Of a stretch of 64,000 bases of DNA, positions 43,770 to 52,686 are shown piece after piece. Below the pieces are notes generated by a model. That model saw nothing but the letters and a program-made list of their open reading frames with translations, was not told the DNA's origin and made no database searches. Positions within the stretch are counted from its first letter, which is position 1. Every line of letters begins with the position of its first letter. This stretch comes from CAWUEZ02 sp963921355. Lineage in GTDB: Bacteria > Pseudomonadota > Alphaproteobacteria > Thalassobaculales > Thalassobaculaceae. The DNA lies in assembly GCA_963921355.3 (NCBI GenBank), contig OZ001190.1:2542001-2606000 (forward strand). Reading direction: 5' to 3'. The translations under genes were made by a program, and so were the position numbers.

Positions 43770-44345
43770 CTACGGCCGGTCGCCAGGCGCGAAGGTGTGG
43801 ACCACCTCACACTCGCCAAACCTCGGCCGCGTCAGCGGCGGCACGGTCATCGGCGCGCTATCCAGGTCCGGCCAACGGCTCCAGCACATCGACAGCCGGG
43901 CCGTCCCGGCTTCGGCCGCCTTCTCAAGGATCCAGAGGTGGCGTTCGCGGTGCACCGCCATATTGGGGGGGGTCATGGGAACCCGCGGATCGCCGAAACC
44001 GGCGGCCTCGATCCGGACGTCCGACGCATCGGTGCCGGCGGTCAGGAAAGGCGGAAGCACGTCGACGGGCCAGCAGCCTTCACCGGCGTAGCTTCCTTCC
44101 TTCGTGGCAGCGCAGATGAAGACTGAGGTCACGATGGTCGCGCGCTCGGGGTAGACCCGCACCAGCCAGGAAACGGCGGCGACGCCGCTGGCGCCCCGAC
44201 TGAAGGGGACCGGGCCGGCATCGGCCAGCAGCTCGATCCCCGCCGGCAGTGTCTTGTTCAATCGCGGGGTGATCGGCTTGGGTTCCAGCTGGGCCGTCTG
44301 ACACCCGATCAGTGTTGACCCCAGCGCCGCCCCCAGCACCGCCAT
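43770..44345 (-). CDS. Putative lipoprotein of unknown function
   Basis: A 191-residue protein with a short lipoprotein signal (MAVLGAALGSTLIGCQTAQ, lipobox LIGC with Cys15). The mature part has scattered Cys, VSWLVRVYPERATIVTSVFI strands and an Arg/Pro-rich end. The family is not recognised. It is convergent with the creatininase gene across the short palindrome and divergent from the hydrolase at 44516. The start is not supported by a strong ribosome site. Confidence 0.6.
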   Translation of the reverse strand: MAVLGAALGSTLIGCQTAQLEPKPITPRLNKTLPAGIELLADAGPVPFSRGASGVAAVSWLVRVYPERATIVTSVFICAATKEGSYAGEGCWPVDVLPPFLTAGTDASDVRIEAAGFGDPRVPMTPPNMAVHRERHLWILEKAAEAGTARLSMCWSRWPDLDSAPMTVPPLTRPRFGECEVVHTFAPGDRP

Positions 44346-44515
44346 GCCCAGCCACCGTCGCGCCCCATCGCGTCCTCCCGGTTCCGTCGTTCAGGGGCAA
44401 CTGTAGCGTGTCATCGCGGCATAGCCGATTGCCGGGTCCCGTTGCCGCCCGATTGCCTGGGCTCCCGGGCCGCTCCTAGACTGCGGCCTCTTCAACAGCA
44501 GCCGGCGCCCGGATC

Positions 44516-45475
44516 ATGCACGACCAGTTCACGCTCAGGCACATCGAGACCAACGGCATCACCCTACGCGTCGCGGTCGAAGGGCACGGACCGCTGATGA
44601 TCCTGGTGCATGGCTGGCCCGAGCTCTGGTACTCGTGGCGCCACCAGATCAAGCCGTTGGCGCAGGCGGGATACCGCGTGGTGGCGCTGGACCAGCGCGG
44701 CTATGGCGGCAGCGACAAGCCGCACGCGGTCGAGGCCTACGACATGGCGGTCCTGATGGCCGATGTGGTCGGGCTGATCGATGCCTTCGGCGCGGACAAG
44801 GCGATCCTGGTCGGCCATGACTGGGGGGCGCCGATCGTCTGGAACACCGCCGCCCTGCACCCGGACCGTGTCGCGGCGGTCGTCGGAATGAGCGTGCCCT
44901 ACCGCCGGCGCGGCCGGACCTCGCATCTGGCGTTCTGGCGCAAGGTGAACCTGTTCTACCAGCTGTACTTCCAGGACGAAGGCGTGGCCGAGGCCGAACT
45001 GGAGCGCGACATCAGAACGTCGCTGCGCAAGCTCTACTTCGCCGCCTCCGGCGACGCACCGTCGGCCGACGGCTGGTTCAATGGCGCGGCCGATGGCGGT
45101 CTGCTCCGGGCGTTCGTCGACCCGGATCCGTTCCCGGCCTGGATGTCCGACGCGGATTTCGACTACCTCGTCTCGAATTTCGAAGCCGGTGGCTTTCGCG
45201 GACCCCTGAACCGCTACCGAAACCAGGAGCGCGATTTCGAGGTCCTGCCGGAGATGGGCGTCGCCCTGGTGACCCAGCCGAGCGCCTTCATCGCCGGGTC
45301 GCAGGATTTCGTGCGGCGGTTCGTGCCGAACCTGGACGCCTACGAAGACGTCTCGAGCCTGTGCACTGACTTCCGCGGCAAAACCATCGTCGACGGCGTC
45401 GGCCATTGGGTGCAGCAGGAAGCGCCGGGCGCGGTCAACGCCGCCCTATTGGCCTTTCTGGAGTCCCTGGCGTAG
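44516..45475 (+). CDS. Alpha/beta hydrolase, epoxide hydrolase-like
   Basis: A 319-residue hydrolase. LVHGWPELWYSWRHQ (HGWP, oxyanion), DQRGYGGSDKP, and VGHDWGAPIVWN with the nucleophile Asp102 are the epoxide-hydrolase signatures; GVGHWVQQEAP carries the C-terminal His. A cap domain at about 125-240 contains the Tyr residues that activate the epoxide. It likely opens epoxides or dehalogenates in the cytoplasm; the substrate is unknown. Confidence 0.88.
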   Translation: MHDQFTLRHIETNGITLRVAVEGHGPLMILVHGWPELWYSWRHQIKPLAQAGYRVVALDQRGYGGSDKPHAVEAYDMAVLMADVVGLIDAFGADKAILVGHDWGAPIVWNTAALHPDRVAAVVGMSVPYRRRGRTSHLAFWRKVNLFYQLYFQDEGVAEAELERDIRTSLRKLYFAASGDAPSADGWFNGAADGGLLRAFVDPDPFPAWMSDADFDYLVSNFEAGGFRGPLNRYRNQERDFEVLPEMGVALVTQPSAFIAGSQDFVRRFVPNLDAYEDVSSLCTDFRGKTIVDGVGHWVQQEAPGAVNAALLAFLESLA

Positions 45476-45654
45476 CGCGTTGGTCTTCGTCAGGATCTCT
45501 GCCATGCACCGACTCCTCAGTCCGTTGGATCGGCTGAGTGTTGGTCGAAGTGCCGGTAAGAGTCTTGTGGGAGCGCAAGCTCGCGGGTGAAACCCAGGCG
45601 GTGTCCCCCGATCCGATTGCGTCGTAAGACAGGCCGATTGCAAGGAGGATTGGC

Positions 45655-46353
45655 GTGAAGAAGAACATCCTGATCGTCGGCGGGACGTCGGGTGTCGGCA
45701 AAGAACTTGCGGCCCACTACATTGCCGACGGACACCGTGTCTGCGTCACCGGGCGCAAGAACCGGAATCTGGACGGGGCAACCTTCCAGGAACTCTGCAT
45801 CACCGGCGACACCACACGATTGGCCACCGATCTGGATCGCGTCATCGCGGGGTTCTCCAACGTCAACACGCTGGTCTATTCCGCAGGGTACCTGCAACGG
45901 GGGCACATCGACAGCCTCAGTGACGACGGCCTTCAGAACATGGTCAATGTCGGCCTGTTGGCGCCGATGATGTTGGTTCAGCGTCTCAAGAAGGTATCGG
46001 TGTCACCGCTCAAGGTGATGCTCATCACCTCGAGCTCGCAATACACGCCCCGGGAATTGGAGCCGGCCTACTGCGCCACCAAGTCCGGGCTCGGCATGCT
46101 CGGGGCATCGCTGGTTCGCAACGACGGAATCGGCAAGGTGCTCGTCGCCGCACCATCCGGCATGAAGACCGCCTTCTGGGAGGGGACAGAAGAGGACACC
46201 GAGACGATGTTGGACCCCGGCTGGGTCGCCGAGCAGATCGTGGATCTGTCCAGCGGCGTCTTCAAATACCGATATGCGAAGATCCTGCGCAATCCGGCGT
46301 GTGTCGAGATCGTCGAGTGTCTGGACAACGAGCTGAGGGACATCCGGGTGTAG
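45655..46353 (+). CDS. Short-chain dehydrogenase/reductase family protein
   Basis: A 232-residue SDR. ILIVGGTSGVGKELAAHY is the NAD(P)-binding TGxxxGxG-like loop, LVYSAGYLQ corresponds to the NNAG motif, and LITSSSQYTPRELEPAYCATKSG has the Ser and Tyr-x-x-x-Lys catalytic residues at its ends. GTG 45655 has an ideal AAGGAGGA site at 45641-45648. The stop codon TAG (46351-46353) is also the first triplet of repeat element C1, so the present C-terminus is set by that element. Confidence 0.85.
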   Translation: MKKNILIVGGTSGVGKELAAHYIADGHRVCVTGRKNRNLDGATFQELCITGDTTRLATDLDRVIAGFSNVNTLVYSAGYLQRGHIDSLSDDGLQNMVNVGLLAPMMLVQRLKKVSVSPLKVMLITSSSQYTPRELEPAYCATKSGLGMLGASLVRNDGIGKVLVAAPSGMKTAFWEGTEEDTETMLDPGWVAEQIVDLSSGVFKYRYAKILRNPACVEIVECLDNELRDIRV

Positions 46354-46489
46354 ATCGGATCACGTTGTGACGGAAACACTGTGGTTTCCATCACAACGTG
46401 TGAATCCGATCTAAATCATAGAGTCAGAGCAGATTCACCGGTCAGATGGGCCACCGAAAGCGATTCCATCTTACACGGATCTGCTCTAG
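46351..46489. repeat. Two-hairpin repeat family C, copy 1
   Basis: A 139-base element made of two long hairpins. The first (46351-46413) pairs TAGATCGGAT...ACGTTGTGA..GGAAAC with GTTTCC.TCACAACGT...ATCCGATCTA; the second (46426-46486) pairs AGAGCAGAT with ATCTGCTCT and CAGATGG with CCATCT. It matches the copy at 60318 over its whole length. Its first three bases are the stop codon of the SDR gene. Confidence 0.88.
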
Positions 46490-46516
46490 TCCGGCCCGAG
46501 ACCCGCGCCGGTTCAA

Positions 46517-47236
46517 TCAGGCGACCATCGACGACTTGGTGAGCGCCGACAGACGGTCCGGATCGATCACGGTGATCCGTTTGCGGCCGCTTCGGGTGAT
46601 GTTCTCCCGCTCCCAGCTGCTCAACAGCCGGCTGACGGTGTGCAGGGTCGTCGCGGTCAGTTCCGACAGGTCCTTGCGGCTGATGGGGAAGTCGATCTCG
46701 ACCCCGTCCTCGACCGGTCGCCCGCTATCCTTCACCAGACGGAGCACCGCGTTGGCAACCCGTTGTTCGACATGCAGCGTCGCCAGCTCGACCAGCCGGT
46801 CGTTCATCTCACCCATCCGCTCGCCGACCGTCTTGTAGGTTTCCGTCGCAAAGCCGTCGTACTTCGCCTTGAAGTCATCGAAAACGTCGGTCGGCCAAGA
46901 GAGGGCGATCGATTCCGTGGCGGTCATGGCGGTCGCCGGATAGGTGGTTCGGCCCAGGGCCCGGGCGATGCCGAACAGCTGTCCGGCCGGAATGTGGAGT
47001 GCGATCACCTGGTCGCCGTTCTTGGTGATGCGGATCACCCGGATGTAGCCGTCCAGCAGCATGTAAAAGTGCTCGGCCGGCATGCCCTCTTCGAACACCG
47101 CGACCCCGGCGTCGAACCGCGACGATGTCGCCTGATCGAGAATCTCCCGGATCTCTGCCGTGCTGAGCCGCATGAACGGGGGAACGTGGCTCAGCAGGCT
47201 TTCATCCAATCGCGGCAACGAACCCCGTGATGTCAT
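46517..47236 (-). CDS. Crp/Fnr-family transcriptional regulator
   Basis: A 239-residue regulator with a cyclic-nucleotide-like sensor domain (AVFEEGMPAEHFYMLLDGYI, HIPAGQLFGIARALG) and a C-terminal HTH (FPISRKDLSELTATTLHTVSRLLSSWE). No N-terminal Cys cluster is present, so it is not an oxygen-sensing Fnr; the NnrR/Dnr type fits better because nnrS lies directly upstream on the same strand. Start ATG 47236 is preceded by GGGGCAGAG; the longer frame upstream runs into nnrS-antisense sequence. Confidence 0.85.
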   Translation of the reverse strand: MTSRGSLPRLDESLLSHVPPFMRLSTAEIREILDQATSSRFDAGVAVFEEGMPAEHFYMLLDGYIRVIRITKNGDQVIALHIPAGQLFGIARALGRTTYPATAMTATESIALSWPTDVFDDFKAKYDGFATETYKTVGERMGEMNDRLVELATLHVEQRVANAVLRLVKDSGRPVEDGVEIDFPISRKDLSELTATTLHTVSRLLSSWERENITRSGRKRITVIDPDRLSALTKSSMVA

Positions 47237-47417
47237 CGCTCTGCCCCGGTCGCGACCGGTTGCTTTCCTCCGGTCGAAATATGTGCAGCCCCAGATCCTA
47301 CAGTGCCGAGGCGGCGGGTGTCCTCTTCGGAACGCCGAAACAGATGAGGGGCAATGTCGGGATCCGCCTGCGTCGCGGGGTAGGGTCAGAGCACCGCGTC
47401 GGGTGTCACCCGGTGCG

Positions 47418-48656
47418 CTACGTTGGGGGCGCGACCAACCGCGGGCGCAGCATCTTCGGGCCGTAGAGCGCGGCGAAGCCGGCGAAGGCCGCGATCCAGA
47501 GCAGGGCCGACGCGGCAAGGAAAGCCAGCGTGAAATCCGGCAGCGCGTCGGCGACCAGGCGCAAGGCGACCGACGCGAACATCGCGAGATAGATCAGCGT
47601 GGTTCCCGTCCCGGCGGTCAACGGATGGCCGGTGTGTCCGAGAACCGCGCGGGTCATCACAGCCAGGGTCATGACCCCGATGGCGCCCGCCATCCAGACA
47701 TGCTGGGCGGCGGCGCTAAGGGTGGGGGCGGCGAACAGGATGGCCGCACCCAGGGCCAACGCCCCGAGGGGCACGAAAGCGAAGGCGGCGTGGAGAACCC
47801 AGACCAGCGGCTCCCGGCCGGTCGCGAGGCCGCGCCAGCGCATAAGTCTCACGCCCTGCAGAACCCCCGCAAGGAGCAGCAGACTGCCCGTTGCGAACCG
47901 ATCAGGGAACAGCACCCAGCCGACAAGGGCGGCGAGCAGCGACAGCACCGCGGCCTTGTCGAAGCCCTGCATGGGCGGCGGCGGCAGGGAGGTGGAGTCC
48001 TGTTTGACCAGCCAGTTCCGCGTGAAGGACGGGATAATCCGCCCGCCGATCACCGCGATCATCATGATGGCGGCCGCCAGTCCGAGGCGCAGTCCGTATC
48101 CCTCGGCGGCGGGGCCACCGGCGGCGGCTTCGGCATGAAACAGCGCGTTGGCCGAGGCGAAGACGACGAGCAGGGCCAGGACGATCAGGTTGCGCCAGTT
48201 CCGCCCCACCAGGATCTCTCTCGCGAGATAGCCGATCAGCGCGACCGGCAGAAGGAGATCGGTCGCCGCGGTGACCAGCGCCGGAAGGTTCTGGGAGGTT
48301 GCGAGCGCGACCCGGCCGAGGGCCCAGAACAGGCTAAGCTCGGCCAGCGGCCAGCCGGTCAGCGGCCGGCGCCCGGTCCAGGTCGGGACGGCGGTCAGCA
48401 GAAAGCCCGCCAATACGGCGCCGAGATAGCCGAAGAGGAGCTCGTGTGCATGCCAGGCGATGGGGTCCAGATGGGTCGGCAGGCGCGCGCGGCCCGACAG
48501 CATCAGCATCCAGAGCCCCATCGCAATTGCTGCCCACAGAGCCGCGATCAGGAAAAACGGCCGGAAGCCGAAACTCAGGAGTGCCGGGACCTGCCAAGCG
48601 CGCACGCGCGCCATCGTGCCGCGATCTGCCACTCTGTTTGCAAACGCAGGAACCAT
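47418..48656 (-). CDS. nnrS: NnrS-family heme-copper membrane protein
   Basis: A 412-residue, very hydrophobic protein with about twelve membrane helices. FGFRPFFLIAALWAAI and DPIAWHAHELLFGYLGAVLAGF, identified by its ends, with conserved His residues, and IGGRIIPSFTRNWL are NnrS signatures. NnrS proteins protect against nitric-oxide stress in denitrifiers and pathogens. ATG 48656 or ATG 48614 could be the start; a perfect GTTTGCAAAC palindrome (48636-48645) between them would be promoter sequence if the latter is used. The Crp/Fnr gene follows 181 bases downstream. Confidence 0.9.
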   Translation of the reverse strand: MVPAFANRVADRGTMARVRAWQVPALLSFGFRPFFLIAALWAAIAMGLWMLMLSGRARLPTHLDPIAWHAHELLFGYLGAVLAGFLLTAVPTWTGRRPLTGWPLAELSLFWALGRVALATSQNLPALVTAATDLLLPVALIGYLAREILVGRNWRNLIVLALLVVFASANALFHAEAAAGGPAAEGYGLRLGLAAAIMMIAVIGGRIIPSFTRNWLVKQDSTSLPPPPMQGFDKAAVLSLLAALVGWVLFPDRFATGSLLLLAGVLQGVRLMRWRGLATGREPLVWVLHAAFAFVPLGALALGAAILFAAPTLSAAAQHVWMAGAIGVMTLAVMTRAVLGHTGHPLTAGTGTTLIYLAMFASVALRLVADALPDFTLAFLAASALLWIAAFAGFAALYGPKMLRPRLVAPPT

Positions 48657-48881
48657 GCGATGCGCCCGCGACCTTTCTCGCTTTTCCGCTGCGCCCAGAG
48701 CCCTCGGCGGTCCATGGGCCGGCGCGGTCGGCCAAGCTTAGCGGCCGGTTCGCCCGGAACGTTGAGGGGGAGCAAACTTCAACCGACCCCAGGTCCTGCG
48801 GCGGCCGCGCGGGGGCGCTTGCACACCGGCCCCCGCCCATGCTCGAACTGGGCTCCGCCACAGTCCCGGACAGGAGCCGCC

Positions 48882-50462
48882 ATGCCCCCCGCCAACCCTC
48901 GATCCGCGTCCGACCCCAACGAAGCCGCCTTCGTCGACTGGGCCCGGGGCCAGGCGGTGTCGCTGTCGATCCCGCGGACCGACGAGGATTACGCCGATCT
49001 CGCTTTCATCGGCGATGTGATCGGGACCAAGCGCGTGGTCGCGGTCGGCGAGAGCGCCCATTACCTGTTCGAGTGGAACCGCTGGCGCTCCCGGCTGTTC
49101 AAGTACCTGGCGCTGGAGCACGGGTTCAGCGTCTTCGTGCTGGAATCCGCCCTGGTCGAGGGCCGGATCGTGCACGACTACGTCAACGGCGCCGAGGCCG
49201 ACTGGGACGACCTGGCGCTGGCCATCAACAACGTCTGGGGCGTGTGGGCCGAGATCAACGACCTGATCCGCTGGATGCGGGACTGGAACGCCGATCCGGC
49301 GCGGCCGCGCAAGCTGCGGTTCTACGGTATGGACGGCACCGGCGGCTGGGCCCATGCCCGCCACCCCTACATCGCCCTCCTGGCTTTCGCGCGGCGCGCC
49401 GATCCGGCCCTTGCCGAGGATCTGGCCCGGGAGTTCGAGGACGCGGTGGAGGAGGTGACGTTCGGGGCCAGGGCCGGGGTTCCGCCGGAGCGGTTCCGTG
49501 CCCTGATCGCCGCCGCAAACCTGCTGGTCAGCCGGATCGAGCAGGAACGCGTTGCCTACAGTGCCGCGACCTCGGCCGAGGACCATGCCTGGGCGCTGCG
49601 GGCGGCGCAGATCCTGCGTGACGTGTTCCAGGCGATCGCCCAGTGCGACCCGGATTTCGCGATCGGCTTCCGGCCATACTGGAATGTGCGCGACGTTTCG
49701 ATGACCGAGTCCCTGAACTGGGTGCGCGAGCACGAGGGGATGGATGCCGGCATCGTGGTCGGCGCTCACAACACCCACCTGCAGACCTACCCGGTGCGCG
49801 AGGCCCGGGCGACCTCCATGGGCTCCTACTTCGCCGGGCGGTTCGGGCGGGACGACATCCTCTATATCGGCGCCGCGAGCGACCGCTCGCTCAAGGGTGA
49901 GCCGCCGCGCGCCGACAGCAACCAGGCGGCCTATGCCAAGGTCGGGCCGGACTGTTTCTTCCTGGACCTGCGGGCCGCCCCGGAGTCCGGCCCGGTCGCT
50001 GACTGGCTGGCGGTCGAACGGCCGGACCGCTCGAACCTGCGCTACCAGCCGGTCTGCGCGGGGCCGGCCTGGGACTGCCTGCTGTTCCACCGCACGCTGA
50101 CCACCGGCACGGTCGAGCGGCCGGGCTACCTGCACAGCCCGCCGTCCGATGCCCCTGGGGGCCTCGAGGAATTCGAAGGCCGCTACACCATCCTCGGCTT
50201 CCTGGCGGCGGAGAACACGCTCGATGTGTTCTACAAGGACGGCACCCTGTTCACCGACGGCCAGGACGACACCAGCGGCGAGGTGTTCCCACCGTATCGT
50301 GCCGCCCTGCATTTCTGCGAAGACGGCCGGTTCCGCTGGGACGTCTGGCCTTCAATCATCGCCTTCGGTCATGAGGGTGAGCGGATCACCGTGTCGGTCG
50401 AAACCGCCGGCGGGTCGCTGTATCACGGCGAACGGGTTGGACCGCCGGTCGAGGAGCGCTAG
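48882..50462 (+). CDS. Erythromycin-esterase-family hydrolase
   Basis: A 526-residue protein. VVAVGESAHYLFEWNRWRSRL and GIVVGAHNTHLQTYPVREAR contain the conserved Glu/His and His/His residues of the EreA-like family (PF05139), and YPVREARATSMGSYFAGRFG follows as usual. The last 100 residues form an added small beta domain. Start ATG 48882 has AGGAG six bases upstream; the frame stays open for 1.7 kb further upstream, but that part is antisense to nnrS. The family includes macrolide esterases, but many members have other, unknown substrates, so antibiotic resistance should not be assumed. Confidence 0.88.
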   Translation: MPPANPRSASDPNEAAFVDWARGQAVSLSIPRTDEDYADLAFIGDVIGTKRVVAVGESAHYLFEWNRWRSRLFKYLALEHGFSVFVLESALVEGRIVHDYVNGAEADWDDLALAINNVWGVWAEINDLIRWMRDWNADPARPRKLRFYGMDGTGGWAHARHPYIALLAFARRADPALAEDLAREFEDAVEEVTFGARAGVPPERFRALIAAANLLVSRIEQERVAYSAATSAEDHAWALRAAQILRDVFQAIAQCDPDFAIGFRPYWNVRDVSMTESLNWVREHEGMDAGIVVGAHNTHLQTYPVREARATSMGSYFAGRFGRDDILYIGAASDRSLKGEPPRADSNQAAYAKVGPDCFFLDLRAAPESGPVADWLAVERPDRSNLRYQPVCAGPAWDCLLFHRTLTTGTVERPGYLHSPPSDAPGGLEEFEGRYTILGFLAAENTLDVFYKDGTLFTDGQDDTSGEVFPPYRAALHFCEDGRFRWDVWPSIIAFGHEGERITVSVETAGGSLYHGERVGPPVEER

Positions 50463-50471
50463 CGGAGCGGT

Positions 50472-50551
50472 GTCCCGGGTCTCGCGATGCTCGCCCGGGA
50501 TGACGACAAAGAGCCCGTCATCCCGGTTCAATCATCAGATAGGGACCGGGG
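50472..50551. repeat. Palindromic repeat family D, copy 1
   Basis: An 80-base element containing TCGCCCGGGATGACG, GTCATCCCGGTTCAATC and GATAGGGACCGGGG, typical of family D (arms GTCATCCCGG / CCGGGATGAC with an internal TCAATC-based hairpin). It lies between two convergent genes. Confidence 0.7.
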
Positions 50552-50578
50552 CCTCGTTGACGTGAGGGTGGATTCCCA

Positions 50579-51682
50579 CTAGGCGGGGAGACCGTCGCTC
50601 CACACCAGCGCAAGGGCAGCAATCGCGAACGCCACTGGCAGGCCGACTTCGAGCGCGACATAACGGGTGCGGGCAGCGACTACCCGCGCCATGGTCTGCT
50701 CGTAATCCTTGCTCATTGCCAGCACGTCCGGCCCCGGGTTGCGCACCGTATGCTCGTATATCAGTTCGGTGACCCCGTTGGCTGCCTGAATCCAGCTCCG
50801 GATGTGTCGGCGGTGCAGGTCTCGCGCCCGTTGTTTTAGGGCACGGTCACCTTGCATCAGCTCCAGGTGACGGAGCGACGGTTGATGGCTGTCCGACGCC
50901 TCGGCGGGCTGGAGGGTTGCGAGTTCTTCGCGGAGCGGCGCTTTCTCGAGTTCCAGATCGAACATCTTGGCGTTGAACCTGGCGACGTCCGCATCCAGTT
51001 CGGCGCTGATGGTCTCGACGAAGTCGCTCTTCGACTCAATGGATTCCGACAGATCCGGCCAGAGTTTTCGGGTCTGTTCGAGGTCAATTCGCCCAACAGC
51101 CATAGGATCGCGTGTGATCGACGGCTTGGAGTCGTAGACGGCGAAGACCGCGTTGTTGGTTGCCTCGTACTCCGACCAGATCCGGTTGTGGAGCCGGGCC
51201 CAGAATTCCTCCTCGACTTTCCGCTTCACCATCAGGAAGTTGATGTAATCCTTGATCGACTGGGTGCTCTCGGCGGCGACGGCGTTCGTAAGTCGGTTTC
51301 GCTGCCTGTCGACGCGATAGCCGAGCAGGAAGATCGCCGCGATAATTGTTATGAAGCCGGTGAGGAGGATCTTCGTCGGGCCATCGACCGGAAGGGACAA
51401 CAGTGTTTCGGGCAAGGTCGGCAGGCTGAACAGGTGGACGATGGCGAAGATCAGTGACGCATACAGCAGCATCGACTGGTAGCGCAGCACACTGGCGCTA
51501 AGAAACGGCGCCGTGAGCCGTTCAATATGGGAATTCAGATCGCCAATCAGCGCTTGGAACTTGCGGACGTCCGACATGGTGTCGTTGCCGCAGATGTGAG
51601 GAAACTGCTCCTGGAATCGGGCAAGCAGCGCGGCGTTGCGCTCGGTGGTCTCACTACTGGTGAACGGAACCGGCACCCGCAT
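50579..51682 (-). CDS. Two-region membrane protein with coiled-coil-like core, unknown
   Basis: A 367-residue protein. Two membrane helices occur at about 75-95 and 103-125 (TKILLTGFITIIAAIFLLGY), followed by a long charged helical region (about 130-330) with heptad character, then a C-terminal membrane helix (GLPVAFAIAALALVW). The family is not recognised. Start ATG 51682 is certain in practice: it overlaps the stop of the upstream lipoprotein gene as TGATG, so the two are translationally coupled. The longer frame to 51733 lies inside that gene. Confidence 0.7.
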   Translation of the reverse strand: MRVPVPFTSSETTERNAALLARFQEQFPHICGNDTMSDVRKFQALIGDLNSHIERLTAPFLSASVLRYQSMLLYASLIFAIVHLFSLPTLPETLLSLPVDGPTKILLTGFITIIAAIFLLGYRVDRQRNRLTNAVAAESTQSIKDYINFLMVKRKVEEEFWARLHNRIWSEYEATNNAVFAVYDSKPSITRDPMAVGRIDLEQTRKLWPDLSESIESKSDFVETISAELDADVARFNAKMFDLELEKAPLREELATLQPAEASDSHQPSLRHLELMQGDRALKQRARDLHRRHIRSWIQAANGVTELIYEHTVRNPGPDVLAMSKDYEQTMARVVAARTRYVALEVGLPVAFAIAALALVWSDGLPA

Positions 51683-51876
51683 CAGCGGCCGCGGCCGTCG
51701 ATCGTGCTGCGGCGGGTCGTCCAGTCCAGCCACTGCTTGTTCCGGGTCACGCAGGCGCTGTGGTCGGCGGAGCCGTAGCGCAACCCCTTGGAATGGCAGC
51801 GGTTGCTGAAATAGCCGTCGGCGCCGCCGCAGGCGGCAAGGAACAGAAGGCTTCCAAGGGCAAGAAGTCTCAGCAT
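51682..51876 (-). CDS. Small lipoprotein coupled to membrane-protein gene
   Basis: A 64-residue lipoprotein (MLRLLALGSLLFLAACGGAD, lipobox LAAC with Cys16). The mature 48 residues include CHSKG and HSACVTRNKQWLDW, so two further Cys may form a disulphide. The stop TGA overlaps the ATG of the following membrane-protein gene by one base (TGATG). The family is not recognised; together the pair may make an envelope complex, which is inference. Confidence 0.75.
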   Translation of the reverse strand: MLRLLALGSLLFLAACGGADGYFSNRCHSKGLRYGSADHSACVTRNKQWLDWTTRRSTIDGRGR

Positions 51877-51966
51877 GGCCTGTCGGTCTCAGTGTCGGTT
51901 GGGGCGATCATAGCGACCGGCGGGCGACAGTCGAGTGCCATCGGGGCCCCGGCCGTCGCTCCGCTC

Positions 51967-52036
51967 CGCCGGGGTGACGTATAAGAGAACGTCATCCCGG
52001 GCGAACCCGCACCTCGATGCGGGTGAGGCCCGGGAC
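51967..52036. repeat. Palindromic repeat family D, copy 2
   Basis: Contains CCGCCGGGGTGACGT, GTCATCCCGGGCGAAC and GGTGAGGCCCGGGACC, with the inner hairpin ACCCGCACCTCGATGCGGGT. It lies between the lipoprotein gene and the PAS-domain gene on the same strand, about ten bases before the stop of the latter. Confidence 0.7.
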
Positions 52037-52047
52037 CTACCGTGATC

Positions 52048-52548
52048 TCACGGTTCCGGCGGCAGAACGTCGACCCATTGGCTGCAGCCGACAAGGTGGG
52101 TGACCTCGGCGTTCGCGGCATCGAACAGCGGCAGCAGAACGCCACGGGCGGCCCGTGGGCAATTGTTATTGTTTATGTACTTCAGACTGTAGAACGTCGG
52201 GCTCTGGTTGCGGACGGCGAACTGAAAGGCCTGTTCTACCTGACGGACATCGGGGTTCTGGCGCTTCAGGGTACTCATCCTCATGCCTTTCAGGCTGACG
52301 CCGTACTCCTGAACATGGGCGCCGCCGAAGAGGCGCCATTCGAAGTCTTCGCCGCCATCGAGAACATCAATGATCACAACATGTGGGAGTAATTCGGATC
52401 CGATCTCTAAAGGGTCCAGAAATTCGCGCTGCGCGTGATGTTGTGTTCGGATCTCGTCCCAGTAAGCGAGTATCTTGAACGACTTGTCGAAACCCTCGTT
52501 GGACTGCGCGAATTCAACGTCGACGAGTATGGTCTCGTCTTTCAGCAT
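52048..52548 (-). CDS. PAS-type (PAS_5-like) small protein
   Basis: A 166-residue protein with the pattern of alphaproteobacterial single-PAS proteins: an N-terminal helix and AYWDEIR, then LLPHVVIIDVLDGGEDFEWRL, given by its first and last residues, and GGAHVQEYGVSLKGMRM, the RxxGxxxxxxxGxxxTG-like core, and PLFDAANAEVTHLVGCSQWV at the end. ATG 52548 (MLKDETILVD) is the likely start; 52635 would run into the repeat. Function unknown, possibly a sensory or regulatory adaptor. Confidence 0.72.
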   Translation of the reverse strand: MLKDETILVDVEFAQSNEGFDKSFKILAYWDEIRTQHHAQREFLDPLEIGSELLPHVVIIDVLDGGEDFEWRLFGGAHVQEYGVSLKGMRMSTLKRQNPDVRQVEQAFQFAVRNQSPTFYSLKYINNNNCPRAARGVLLPLFDAANAEVTHLVGCSQWVDVLPPEP

Positions 52549-52612
52549 TCTTCTGTGCTCCAGACCCTTCCAAGCCCACAGTCTGAATCTGATCGAGCAG
52601 GAAATCCAGTGT

Positions 52613-52675
52613 TGCCCGAGATGACGGGGCAACAACTGTCATCCCGGTTCAATCGCCAGATTGAGACCGGGACCC
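52613..52675. repeat. Palindromic repeat family D, copy 3
   Basis: A 63-base copy reading TGCCCGAGATGACGGGGCAA then GTCATCCCGGTTCAATCGCC and GATTGAGACCGGGACC. The TCAATCGCCAGATTGA hairpin is nearly perfect. It lies between the PAS gene and a 46-residue membrane-protein gene. Confidence 0.7.
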
Positions 52676-52686
52676 CGCGACCACCC

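Noticed and set aside
48636..48649. FNR/NnrR box upstream of nnrS (GTTTGCAAACGCAG)
   Set aside because: The palindrome is real, but half-site spacing does not fit the TTGAT-N4-ATCAA or TTGCG-N4-CGCAA consensus, and it may lie inside the coding region.
47160..48881. Open frame extending the erythromycin-esterase-family gene upstream to about 1100 residues
   Set aside because: This part is antisense to nnrS, is Arg/Gly/Pro-rich shadow sequence, and the strong ribosome site and ATG at 48882 mark the true start.
48882..50462. Macrolide resistance gene
   Set aside because: Family membership alone does not show macrolide esterase activity, and there is no resistance or mobile context.
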